DNA from: Margaritifera margaritifera
Lineage: Eukaryota > Mollusca > Bivalvia > Unionida > Margaritiferidae
Assembly: GCA_029931535.1 (NCBI GenBank)
Contig: JAQPZY010001660.1
Span: 1,141,001 to 1,205,000, forward strand
Length of the DNA: 64,000 nucleotides
Direction of reading: 5' to 3'
In this document: positions 33,711 through 45,276 of the stretch, piece by piece
Numbering within the stretch: position 1 is the stretch's first letter
Layout of the letters: each line of letters opens with the position of its first letter
Made by a program: the position numbers and the translations under genes
Notes under the pieces: model-generated
Databases searched by the model: none
What the model saw: only the letters and a program-made list of their open reading frames with translations
What the model was told of the DNA's origin: nothing

Positions 33711-35768
33711 AGATATTATGATTGCTCTCTATTACAATTTTACCAAGTTTCAGTTCTTTAGTTAATGATTTGTGTTATCCAGCACCGTAGTATCCTTACA
33801 GAATTAAAAAAAAAAAAAATTAAATATAATTGTCACTTAAAGGTCAAATCACTTTGAGAAGTGAGCTTGTCAAACCGTGTCAAAAAATAAATACGCCTGT
33901 TTATGCAAACAAACGTTCAACTGCCTTTTAAATTGCATCAATCCACGGTGGGAAGTAACCTAAAGTGAAGTTTACGAGCTAAGTTAGCATACTGAAGATT
34001 TAAGCTATTGCAGACTGCCCCTTGATAGCTCTGTCACCTTCATTAAAATTTTCCCATAACTTTGCATATTGATGTATTGTCGAGGTGAAGTTGAATTTTT
34101 TTTTAGAGCATTCCGCAGACTGGAAAACACTGCAATAGCATTATGCCGAAATTAGACGTTGGAACTCACTGGAAGAGCCAAGCTTTCTACGTTTCACATG
34201 CATGCTTTCACGTCTGACTTTAGTTTCGATTCAAATGAGAAAGAGAAAAAAAAAAAACAAAAAAAAAAACAAGACAGCCCCAACAATTGTTCGTCGTTGT
34301 CTGAATATTATAAATTGTTGTCTTGACAAGAGTTACTTGTAATTTATACAGATGAATCGCTGCTAATCATATATATTTATTTGCCATATCTACCAATTTA
34401 CAAGTCACCCGTGTTAAGACAATGAAAAATAACACGATGAAAGGAAGCAGACTTTCTCCTTAAAGCATTTTAATTAATCAATTTAAGTCTTGCCGAAAAG
34501 CCTCTAATGGAAAACGAACACTACTTTTCATATTTGCGTTGAATGAATATACCAAGATATTTTGAAAGATATACTAAATTTTGTTTTCAAATCCACTGAG
34601 CAGCTTTGTTAATATGCATGATTAATTTCAAACATTCACTTCGATAGTTTGGGTTTCTAGAGTAGCCGTGATGGCTACGGATGTGATGTCACTAGGTCAA
34701 ATTCGGTCTGACGCATTATTCTACCTATTCCTTGTTACAATAGTGCTTATTTTGGACTGTTGAAAACAAAAAAAACACATAGTGCTTAATTTGGACTGTT
34801 GAAAACAAAAAAAAACACATAGTGCTTATTTTGGACTGTTGAAAACAAAAAACAAAACAAAAAAAAAACACACGCCACAGCGATGTTAAGCTATATAGTA
34901 AATAATAACAAATCATTTCAGTTTGTGGAAATACATATGGAACCTGTTTATAAGGCTGTCAAATATGTGCAACTTACTCCAGACACGTACTACTTTTCAC
35001 TAAGCCAAGATAATTATTACTGATTCGTTACGCAAACTCTCCACTTTATCAAGATATTCCGAGATACTAGTAAGACTTCTATATTTTAAAATGAACTCAA
35101 ATTATATCCAAATTGCCAAAGAGTTTTCATATATGGCGACATCCTATACATCGGGAAATTCGTCGACTGCGGAAAAGAAATTGACAAATTATCCGTTACA
35201 AGATTGTTGATAAACAAAATATTTTGGTAAATACCATATTTTCTCACATTTTACATTTAATAATACTGATGTGTCGCGAAGCGTTAGATTTCCTATAAGT
35301 TTATTTCGTATTTTTCAACATGTCTTTGAAAATTTATAAAACTAAAGTTTATGAAAACAAATATCTGAAATATAAATATTAAAGTTTATAAAATATTAAA
35401 GTTTATGAAAACATATATCTGAAATATAAATATTAAAGCATTGCAACAGAGGTTTCGAACACTTTTTATTTTTATTTTACAGATCGATTGAAACAGATAA
35501 TCTGACTTTCATTCCATGAAAAATATTTTTATATTATATAATTTAATATCGAAATGTCATCGTAAGGTCTAGTATATCGCTAAACATTTAACTAAAGTGA
35601 TGTACAATTTAGTAAACTTAGTTCATGAAATGGAAACATTTACTTTGGAGTTCTTCGCAAACAGTGACAAATTCTTTATGTACAGAGCGAAGTTCATATA
35701 TTAACTAACATCCATCCTTTTTCTCATTTTGTATTAGTTTATAGTTTCCATTTGGTTTCATTTCAAAT

Positions 35769-35819
<51 letters not shown>

Positions 35820-36762
35820 CTTATTTATTTATTTTACACATTACAGGCAAAGCTTGAACGTCCTAAAGGACTTTTTTTTAAAAAGTAGTTTTATTTTGAT
35901 GGAAGTATATACAGTCCATCATGGTCAAAATGTTAGGTGCCTACCTAATTAAAGTTTTGTTTTTACTTGGGGATATATGGCAAAAGGTATTAAAACAGCG
36001 GAAGTCAATAAATTAAGACAAATTTGAATCCTAATTGGCACGATTCCCTTTGCACAACACAAAGAGCGTGTGAAAACAAAGGCTATTTTAGAAGACGCAG
36101 AGCATTTTATGAAAAAGCAGCATGTTTAACAAGTAATCATGGCAATAAAACAGCAATCATTCCTGCTTTTTCGGTTTCGACGTCCGAGATAAATACAACT
36201 TTAATTCCAGACAGCTTATCTTACAACCATGCAATAGATTGACATTCTACATCAACCTAAAGACAAGGGTTAATACACCTTACACTATAATAACGTAAAT
36301 AAGGGTTATCTAGCACAGTGGAGAGTCAGTTTCCCGACTTGTTTGTTTGACCCATATTTGTCATTCGGTATTTCGTGCATTTTTCTCAGAAATGTAAGAA
36401 GCGTTAGGTTATGAAGAAGTTGTTTTGGGTTTTTTTTCCACTATTCGTGAATGTTAAGAAAGCTCAGTCCTCTGCAGGAATTCAATGTAACCATCACCTA
36501 CTTAACGAATATAGGAAAGAAAATAAAGAGAAAAAAAGATCCATTTGTATTTTTGATAAAGTTGTAGTACTTACAGATTATAACAGCATCACCCAATATC
36601 TAGTGAGCGCATGACCTATAGTAACTGTACAGACTTTATTGTAAAGTTAGTGTATGAATTATCCTATACGTTAATTTTCATAATATTGCGATCAAAGTAT
36701 TTCATTATGAAGATTTCAATATTATAATATTGGACTATATATCTTAAGCATAGGCTTTTGTC
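33711..36762. other. AT-rich DNA with three small repeats
   Basis: Three copies of a 44-bp unit (AGTGCTTATTTTGGACTGTT plus GAAAACA and a poly-A step) at 34739-34870; two copies of a roughly 55-bp AT-rich segment (AAAGTTTATGAAAACA ... TCTGAAATATAAATATT) at 35340-35442; (TTTA)n at 35766-35836. A 67-codon frame at 36411-36614 starts with ATG and a hydrophobic stretch (KKLFWVFFPLFVNV) like a signal peptide, but nothing else supports it. A weak tRNA-like head lies near 36310. Confidence 0.5.
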
Positions 36763-37735
36763 TGAAGATCAATATGTAGTAATTTTATAAATATACCAAT
36801 TAAAAGATCAATATGTAATAATTTTATAAATATACCAATTAAAAGAACAATATGTAGTAATTTTATAAATATACCAATTATAATATCAATATGTAGTAAT
36901 TTTATATATATACCAATTATAATATCAATATGTAGTAATTTTATAAATATACCAATTATAATATCAATATGTAGTAATTTTATAAATATACCAATTATAA
37001 TATCAATATGTAGTAATGTTATAAATATACCAATTATAATATCAATATGTAGTAATTTTATAAATATACCAATTTAAAGATCAATATGTAGTAATTTTAT
37101 AAATATACCAATTATAAAATCAATATGTAGTAATTTTATAAATATACCAATTATAAAATCAATATGTAGTAATTTTATAAATATACCAATTATAATATCA
37201 ATATGTAGTAATTTTATAAATATACCAATTATAATATCAATATGTAGTAATTGTATAAATATACCAATTAAAAGATCAATATGTGGTAATTTTATAAATA
37301 TACCAATTATAAGATCAATATGTAGTAATTTTATAAATATACACTTTATAAAATCAATATGTAGTAATTTTATAAATATACCAATTATAAAATCAATATG
37401 CAGTAATTTTATAAATATACCAATTATAAAATCAATATGTAGTAATTTTATAAATATACCAATTATAATATCAATATGTAGTAATTTTATAAATATACCA
37501 ATTATAATATCAATATGTAGTAATTGTATAAATATACCAATTAAAAGATCAATATGTGGTAATTTTATAAATATACCAATTATAAGATCAATATGTAGTA
37601 ATTTTATAAATATACACTTTATAAAATCAATATGTAGTAATTTTATAAATATACCAATTATAAAATCAATATGCAGTAATTTTATAAATATACCAATTAT
37701 AAAATCAATATGTAGTAATTTTATAAATATACCAA
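36763..37735 (+). repeat. AT-rich array, 39-bp unit, about 25 copies, with 7-unit higher-order duplication
   Basis: Unit ATCAATATGTAGTAATTTTA plus TAAATATACCAATTATAAT. A block of about six marked units (starting with TTGTATAAAT, then GTGGTAAT, then TACACTTTATAAA, then TGCAGTAAT) occurs at about 37248-37465 and again about 273 bp later, at 37521-37735. That spacing is seven units. Confidence 0.95.
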
Positions 37736-37825
37736 CAATTATTTGGCTGGATTATGTTTTACTTCAGTATGAAGAATACTTCACACCAATGACAAGTAAA
37801 TTGTTGCAAACGATTTTTGTACAGG

Positions 37826-37970
37826 TTGGAAATCATTTGCCATTATGGCAAAGTTAATGACAGGCCACGCAACAAAATAGCGTGTCATCAATCAGTGTAT
37901 GTCGAGAAGTCATGTAAAGTTATGCAACATGATCGATTGTCAGCGTCACTTCAATTATTTGATTACTTGG
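37826..37970 (+). other. Possible internal exon
   Basis: TTTTTGTACAG is a good acceptor, followed by a frame with LEIICHYGKVNDRPRNKI and KVMQHDRLSASLQLFDYL, ending at CTTG followed by GTAATCAG, a plausible donor. Residues look protein-like but I recognise no family. Its downstream phase does not match the next coding-like segment (38154), so the two are not simply joined. Confidence 0.22.
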
Positions 37971-38022
37971 TAATCAGTCGCAAAAAAAAAAATATAAAAA
38001 AATACATATACATACATACATA

Positions 38023-38025
<3 letters not shown>

Positions 38026-38100
<75 letters not shown>
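38026..38100. repeat. (TC)n microsatellite with short (CATA)n lead
   Basis: About 37 CT dinucleotides, preceded by ACATACATACATACAT. Confidence 0.95.
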
Positions 38101-38102
<2 letters not shown>

Positions 38103-38153
38103 ACATAAAGTCTGCATACACTACTTAACGTAGAGCATACAAACTGTCTATGA

Positions 38154-38560
38154 GTCGACGCCACGGATGATGGTGTGATATTTTTCAGTGTGTATGACAT
38201 TGAGGAATCCGAAGAAAACGGCAAGAAATTTTTAATAGGAGTTTATCATACAAAAGAAGCTTGTTGGACGCAAATGGGAATAGCTTTTCGCGTATTAAAT
38301 TTATTTTCTGCCTGATATTTCAGATTTCCCAGAAACGGTACTAAATCACACAGAGCTGATTTGATGGGACCATAAAGCATGAGAGAAGCGTGGGATTCGT
38401 TTACACAATAAATTTATCTCCAGAAAGAATACAACCAAAGGTTCGTATTTATTATGAAACAGAGGTCAACAGATATCATGACGACTTTAATGAACGATTG
38501 TTGGAAAATGTTTATGGTTCCAAGCGACTAGCTGGCAACGCTCTTAAATATTTTAAATAA
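38154..38560 (+). pseudogene. Coding-like remnant in two frames, family unknown
   Basis: Frame one (38154-38312, 53 codons) contains FFSVYDIEESEENGKKFLIG and TKEACWTQMGIAFRVLNLF. Frame two (38360-38557, 66 codons, TAA at 38558) contains HERSVGFVYTINLSPERI, KVRIYYETEVNRYHDDFNER and ENVYGSKRLAGNALKYFK. Both have the residue balance of real protein, and AATAAA at 38746-38751 follows 186 bp after the stop. The 47-bp gap holds a stop and a frame change. It is either a gene 3' end with a short odd intron (GTATTA at 38292, weak acceptor at 38377) or a frameshifted remnant, which I favour. Product not recognised. Confidence 0.35.
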
Positions 38561-39019
38561 GGAACACTAAACCCATTCTACTCCTCCTGTTTCCATGGAA
38601 TTGGCTGTATTATATCAAGATTTGATTTAACTTAAGTGGGCATATAAGTACAAGAAAATATTACTGTCACTTGTTCAAGTTGATTGAAAACAAAGCTAAG
38701 AAGCCAAAGTTTTCATCCAAATTATCCAATGGAGGTGTACTGTAAAATAAAAACACATAATCTATTTTATTATACTATTGCGAATAAAAGGCAACATTAA
38801 GAGTAGAAACTCGATTCACAGCATCCAAAGCTGTTACGTTTGCTTACTATTATGAACATGTGATTTCAACAAAATAGTGAGCTTATAAGAAGTTGAGTCA
38901 GTGAACTAGATTGACCATTCTATAAGCCTACACTGACTATTCAGTTGCATATCTACGATAAACCTCACATACTTTTGATTCAAGATATTCTCACGTTTCC
39001 AATTAGAGAGTACAAATCA

Positions 39020-39021
<2 letters not shown>
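38561..39021. other. Uncharacterised DNA downstream of the coding-like remnant
   Basis: Contains the AATAAA at 38746. Otherwise no feature. Confidence 0.4.
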
Positions 39022-39052
<31 letters not shown>

Positions 39053-39213
39053 TGTATGTATGTATGTATGTATGTATGTATGTATGTATGTATGTATGTA
39101 TGTATGTATGTATGTATGTATGTATGTATGTATGTATGTATGTATGTATGTATGTATGTATGTATGTATGTATGTATGTACGTACGTATGTGTGTGTATA
39201 TATGTATGTATGT
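39022..39213 (-). repeat. (CATA)n tail of a minus-strand LINE
   Basis: About 45 TATG/CATA units adjoining GTGGTTTAACGG, the 3' terminus of the LINE on the minus strand, so this tract is best read as the expanded 3' microsatellite tail of that element. Open frames here (CMYV repeats) are artefacts. Confidence 0.8.
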
Positions 39214-39808
39214 GGTTTAACGGCACGTCAGCATAATACTGGCTGAATAGTGCCGATGAAATGTTAAGTTCTTAAAATGTAGAGAGAAAGAATTGCAAAA
39301 AAAAAACAACAAAAATCAGGAAGATAAACCGATCCTAATAAATATAATTATACAGTACTACAATATATAAAAATAAATGGAAAAAATGTCAAAATTTTGC
39401 AAAAGATATATAAAATAAAGATAAAGGTACAAATTTAAAATCCTAAGAGTGTAGAGTCCAATATTTTAAAAATAAACCACATTATTCAAGGCAGCCGCAG
39501 TAGTTCAGTCGGTAGAGCGTCGGACTCATAATCCAAGGGTCGCGGGTTTGATACCCTCCCAGGACATCCCGGGTCGGCTCCCTCGGTGTGTCCTTGGGAA
39601 AGGCACTAAACTCTCATTTCCTCGGCATGATATAGCTAATAATGTGTTAAAAGTGCCGTTAAAACCAACAAAACAAAACAAAAAAACATTCTGTCAAGGT
39701 TTTTCTGGTGATACATCATTATAAAGTTTCCTAATTAAGTTTAGATACAAACAAATTCTGTCTCACAGGGTGGAAGTCAACACACTCGACAAGGATGTGT
39801 TCCACTAT
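39214..39808 (-). mobile_element. LINE copy 2: ORF2 end and 3' UTR, interrupted by a SINE
   Basis: On the minus strand the residues VEHILVECVDFHPVRQ (about 39750-39805) match the end of ORF2 in the copy at 17860-17920. The 3' UTR is also homologous: ACATTTTAAGAACTTAACAT and CGGCACTATTCAGCC here, ACATTTTTGGAACTTAACCT and TGGCACTACATAGCC at 18165-18210. It ends in GACGTGCCGTTAAACCACATA and the CATA tail. Severely 5' truncated. Contains the SINE at 39492-39685. Confidence 0.75.
39492..39685 (+). mobile_element. tRNA-derived SINE, best-preserved copy
   Basis: A box GTTCAGTCGGTAGAGCG, B box CGGGTTTGATACC, central domain GTGTCCTTGGGAAAGGCACT, tail CTCGGCATGATATAGCTA ... GTGCCGTTAAAACCAAC and an A-rich AACAAAAC end. 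Flanked by probable target duplications ACATTATTCAAGG (39479-39491) and ACATTCTGTCAAGG (39686-39699). It is inserted into the LINE copy on the opposite strand. Confidence 0.9.
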
Positions 39809-39878
39809 CAGTGTTCCATAAAGTTATTTGATAGTATGTGTTCCACTGTCAGTGTTCCATAAAGTTATTTGATAGTAT
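39797..39878 (+). repeat. 41-bp tandem duplication
   Basis: Two copies of GTGTTCCACTATCAGTGTTC plus CATAAAGTTATTTGATAGTAT with one difference, starting at the 5'-truncated edge of the LINE fragment. Confidence 0.9.
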
Positions 39879-39977
39879 GCGGATAAAATGAAAACTTACC
39901 CCGTAATTGCAAAGACAGAACATTATATTGAACTATTCGAATTCGAGGCGCATTGTTAATACTACTAGTACTACTAC

Positions 39978-39999
39978 TACTACTTATTATTATTATTAA

Positions 40000-40064
<65 letters not shown>
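39978..40064. repeat. (TTA)n microsatellite
   Basis: About 28 TTA units with one interruption, preceded by a short (TAC)n. Confidence 0.95.
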
Positions 40065-42030
40065 GATCACAGCTCCTCTGTGAAGACATTTTAACATTGT
40101 TTTTGATCATTACCAGAAAGAGCCACGTCTATCCACTCTTTGATAGGTAAAATTTTGTGTCCTATTGTTGGTGCCATCCATCTTTCATATCAAGAGAGGA
40201 GCTTTTCTTTTAAGTCTTTTTCCCAGAGGACGAAAGGAAAGAAAACCGTAGCAGCGTTCTAAATGCCCTCTACATCTAATCATTAGCATTTGGGTGGTCC
40301 GGGTCATTTGTTACAAGTTTGGACGGGTTGTTATTATATACACAGCTACATAGCCCCATTTGACTTCTTGAAATGTTTAGTTGAAGTTCTACTGCCATTA
40401 ATTAATTGGGGGAAATTACTCTATTTGCGTTCTGTCAGTTGAAATTAACTTATCCTAGTAGCTCTTTTACCCAAACATAGCACAATGCAACACTTGAGTA
40501 GGACCTTTAACTGTTCTTGAATAATGCCTCTTAGAGTGACTATAGTATTTCTTATCATATCATCGTGGAAAGTTAGCCCCCACTTCTGCCATTAAAACTG
40601 TACCGAAATATAATTGATGTATACACATCCAACTGCGTGTTATCTTAGGAAAACTGGATTTTACACTACTTTAAAAACACAAAGAAAACAAACAGAAATG
40701 AATTAAGAACTTAAAAATATATAATTTTGTTTGCTTTTCAAAACCGACGAGTAGTTTCTATTTCATTTTACTCTATTTATTGCGTTTCCATTACAAGATT
40801 ATATACCGCGACCTAAATTTTGTCCGAGTCTACACCTGAAAAGACTCTAAAGTCGATTTTAACGCACACTGATGTCTTGTTACTTATTCTTGTACAATAT
40901 ATTACAATACGGGGGAAAAAAACAACTTAATTCCAACGTTAGTTTCACAATCTGTGGAAAGGAGGAATAAAACAAGAACATAATATCATTGCATTAAATA
41001 TTGTTCTTTTCTTGCTACATGTATTTACTATTTTTAAACAATACGGTGCTTTCAGTCAGTAAGTTGTAAACGGGTAATGGGTCAAAACTTAAGTAGCTTT
41101 TACAGGCTTCAAGTTCATTTGTTACCTATGCTTTTCTTTAAAATTGAAATGAAGAAAGTGTTAGCTGCCATAAAATAAATTTAATTCTGAAGGAAATAGT
41201 CCACGCAAAATTCATGTACGTTTGGCATTTCCAGCTTCTTTTGGTCCTTCTGAATTTATTACGGAATCAGCGAACGTGTAGAATATAGTAACTATTCCAA
41301 CTACGCTCATGTCACTTTACGTACGAGAGAAACAAATGAGTAATGTTCATGTGAAACCAAATTATTCAGATCGACTTGTGTGAAGTTTCGTTGTTTTCTA
41401 AGCAACTCAAAGATAAAATGGTACGTCTGATAGAAATTTATTTTGACGTGAAATATTCATCAAATGAGTGGTGTTCCCATTCAGTTCAACAAATGAGTTG
41501 TGTTCCCCTTCAATTCATCAAATGAGTGGTGTTCCCTTTTAAAATTCGTAGCATTACATCACATCTCTGAATACTAATTCCCAAAACTTCAAAAGAAAAT
41601 CAATAGGCGATCCAATCAAAACCTATTTAAGACAATGAACTGTCAATCCCGCTAAAAAGGTCGACTTTATTGCTTGTTTCGAGTTATTTAAAATACTAAA
41701 ATATTCTTCCCACCAAAAAGCTCGACTTTATTGTTTGTTTCGAGCTTTTTTAACTGCAATATGATGATTATTTACGATTCTAATTAAAGGTGACATTGGT
41801 TACCCCAAAACATCATACAGATAGTTCGGGGAATGAACTATGACTTCCATTAAATGATTCATTTCCGTTTCTGAGAAATAAACGTGAAGCCATAATCTAT
41901 AATGGCTCTATAATATTATCTATAATATTATCAAAACGAACATTAATATATGACTGGCACTCGTAAATTTCCTACACGCATACATAGTGTAATTTCTTCT
42001 GAAGACAGTGATCAATTGCGTCAGCGTTGT
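40065..42030. other. Uncharacterised DNA with two short duplications
   Basis: Three 29-bp units (CATCAAATGAGTGGTGTTCC ...) at 41458-41540 and a pair of 43-bp segments (CCACCAAAAAGCTCGACTTT ...) at 41648-41690 and 41709-41752. No gene signal. Confidence 0.5.
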
Positions 42031-42219
42031 TTTATCGACACGGATTCTTCCATTGTATGATGCCTAGTGTTATTGACAAGGATTTTCCATTGCATGATGC
42101 CTAGCGTCATTGACACGGATCTTTCCATTGTATGATTGCTAGCCTATTTACACGGATTTTTCCATTGTATGATGACTAGCGTTATTGACACGGATTTTTC
42201 CATTGTATGATGCCTAGCG
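42031..42219 (+). repeat. Minisatellite, 38-bp unit, 5 copies
   Basis: Unit TTATTGACACGGATTTTTCC plus ATTGTATGATGCCTAGCG, with small indels in the T run. Confidence 0.9.
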
Positions 42220-42849
42220 ATCGAACGGATTCTACATTCTTCACTCTTCATATTAAGAGATCTTATAGCAATGACAGCATAAACAGTTGGAATATGCAAA
42301 GAAAGGTTTTTCTCTACACTGTCAACATCTCGGGAAGGTGAAGCTTCATTTATACACGTGGTACACTGATGACCATCCCTTTTCCAGCCCCCGCGATTCG
42401 CCCTGCAGTGTTAATTATGGATGTTTATGTTGAGGGTGTGGTCACTTAAGAACTCGGTCGGATTTAGCAACAGTGTAAGCAAGCGGGACGAGTTGTGCAG
42501 CTATCTATGAGTTCTATCAGGAAACTAATTTGTGGTATATCTGGACCGTCTCAAAAGGAATGAAATATTTGTGTCAAAATATGTCAAGATATCTGAAAAT
42601 AATTTACTCCATTCTGTAGTATGTTATGTTTCAAGATTCTAAAAATAAAAACATGAAACACACATATCGGTTGAAATATGACAAATGTACTGGCTTGACC
42701 TTCTGATAAGGTTTATTTCCCGTAAAATATGAAAGAATAAAAATCTCACGCACTGTTATTTATATTCAACTCCACGAAATGATGAAAATACAGTTAAAAA
42801 TCCATAAACCTGACACTTTTATGACCGAACATTTGGTCGTTTTATAGAA

Positions 42850-43415
42850 GTTACCAATATACAGAGGTTTGATTAGTGATAGAATGTTAAAAACACCATA
42901 TTATTGTGCCAGGTGACCGGATTACAGAGGAGCTGGTTTAGGGAAGTTTTATTAGTATTAGAACGACCTTATCGCGACCAAATTATTTTGCCAGGTGACT
43001 CAATTACCTGGGAGCCGGTTTAGAAAAGTTTGATTAGTATTCAAATTAACCTTATTGGGACCAAATTAGGTGACAGAATAAGAGAGGGGCCGGTTTTGAG
43101 AAGTTTGATTAATATCAGAACGACCTTATTGAACCAAAGTATGTTGCCAGTTGACCGGATTGCAAAGATGCCGGTTTAGGGAAGTTTGATTAGTACTAGA
43201 GCGAACTTATTGAGACCAAATTAGGTAACGGGATTACAGAGGGGCCGGATTAGGGAAGTTTGATTAGTCTTAGAACAACCTTATTGGAACCAAATTATTT
43301 TGCCAGGTGACCGAATTACAGAAGACTGGTTTAGTGAAGTTTGGTAAGTACCAAATTTTGTTGTCATGTGACTGGATTACAGAGGGGGTTCGGTTTAGGG
43401 ATGTTTCACTGTAAG
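42850..43415 (+). repeat. Degenerate tandem repeat, about 81-bp unit, 7 copies
   Basis: Unit GACCAAATTATTTTGCCAGG plus TGACCGGATTACAGAGGAGC plus CGGTTTAGGGAAGTTTGATT plus AGTATTAGAACGACCTTATTG. Copies vary in length by internal deletions. Confidence 0.85.
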
Positions 43416-45276
43416 TTTATCTTAACTTTTCAAACCAACGTGGAATCTTTGCAGTATATTTTTGTTTCTCTGTGTTACGGCATTATGTATTATCTTTAAA
43501 TTATTATAGTTTTCATTTGGGTTTATAATCATTGTATTATAATTCCTCAGTTCAGTAGCCTACGCTATTTGTAAAGTACAATGTACTTCAACATGTTTAC
43601 ATAAGTCATGCTATGTCCGGGGAAAATCAATAATTGTGTCGGTCAGCTTAACCCACAATGTTGAATCACGTGCAGATTTTATGACCTGAATCCTATGTCA
43701 ACATCTTGTTGATTTGTAATAAGGTATTTTAATTGTAGTGCAAAGGCACTACAAGCAGTAACTTGCGCGACCAAGTTTCTGATTGGTTAAAGAAGGTTGT
43801 TGACAGAACTCATTCTAAGTCGTAATATTAGAAGTTTAAATTCTCTTTTACGCCGTAAGAGACTATATAATGCCAATATAACCACTGAATGGGCATTATT
43901 TGCAGTTCTCCAGAATCATAAGGTTATTGAGGAAGATTATTATTGTTTGTAAAATCAGCTGGTGAAAATCTATTATGTAAATAGTACATTTTGGATTTAA
44001 GTACTATTCTTCAAGGAACTTAACAATATTCTACATTCACAGGAGTTTACCTGGGATTAATAACATTTGGATTTAAAACTGTGTTTCTTGTGGCACATCA
44101 ACACATTAGTGACTTCATTCAAAATACTTTGGATTAACTTCCGGATTATCAAAATTCAATAGGACATTTAGGATTATTTAGGAATTTATTTAGGAATTTC
44201 TAGACTGTAAGTTTTTTCAAATTCTTTTCCTTTGTTTGTTTGAAATATTTAATATTTTAGGAAATTAAATTTATATTTTAGAAATTGTGAAAGCTTGTTT
44301 GAGTCGTTCTTTCTTTTGTTACTATTTCTTACCCCTAGACGTAACACTGTCTCTTGAGTAAATGATAAAAATGTGTCGTTAGTATTGTAGTCTTTTTGTT
44401 TTGTTTTTTTACTTTTTGGAGGCATAATATATTTATGTAACTAAGATTTTCTTACAATAATCTACCATCTTACAAATTAAGAAAACATTTGGTGGTTAAA
44501 CCATTATCCCACAATCAACCCCTTGTCGGTATTCTTATTATATTGTTGATTGATCATCTGAACACAGACATTATCTGCACACCTGTTTATGGGGTATAGC
44601 GGCATGCGGCTTGTGCGCACAGAATTTTTCTTTCAGTTTATACTCCTAAAGTTACCAGGTATTTCTATTAATTAGTTGTTATATTCTAACGATGAGTTCA
44701 ATCCGGGTAAAGGCTGCTCATCACTTTTAAAGACAAATAGGTGTCAACAGTGATATCTACATCATTTCTTCACATTTTTCTCAGATATGTTTGGAATAAT
44801 ATTAACAAAGTTATAAATTTAATACTGGGCTAGGGTTAATGACCTAGGTAACCAAATATTTTCATCGATTATAAACAGGGTGCTGACATTATACCTGTGA
44901 CCAAAAAAGTGCTTACTTTGTGATGAAGTACACATCAAAGTCGCACATTGCGTCGGCCGTCTATATTGTTCATTGTATGCATATAAACTGTCAAGTCTGA
45001 CATCTCGCTGCGGTGCCTAGGTAGAGATTGGTCGACAACTTGTTGAAATTGACAGGATATAACACCTGCATGATAATGAGCAAGTAGATGAACTTCAAAA
45101 GGAAAGTCAACACTATTTCAGCCACGGGCTTTGATAAACTGTATGCACTAAATCATGTGCTCCATCCTTCCTATTTAAAAGAAAAAACTAATTTCTAGAG
45201 TATCTACTTGGCTATCATCAACGTGAGTGTAATTACTAAATTAGGATACTCGTCAATGAAAGAAAAGGTATACCAA
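43416..45276. other. Uncharacterised DNA
   Basis: No array, element end or gene. TTTAGGAAT-type short repetition at 44162-44205 only. Confidence 0.45.
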
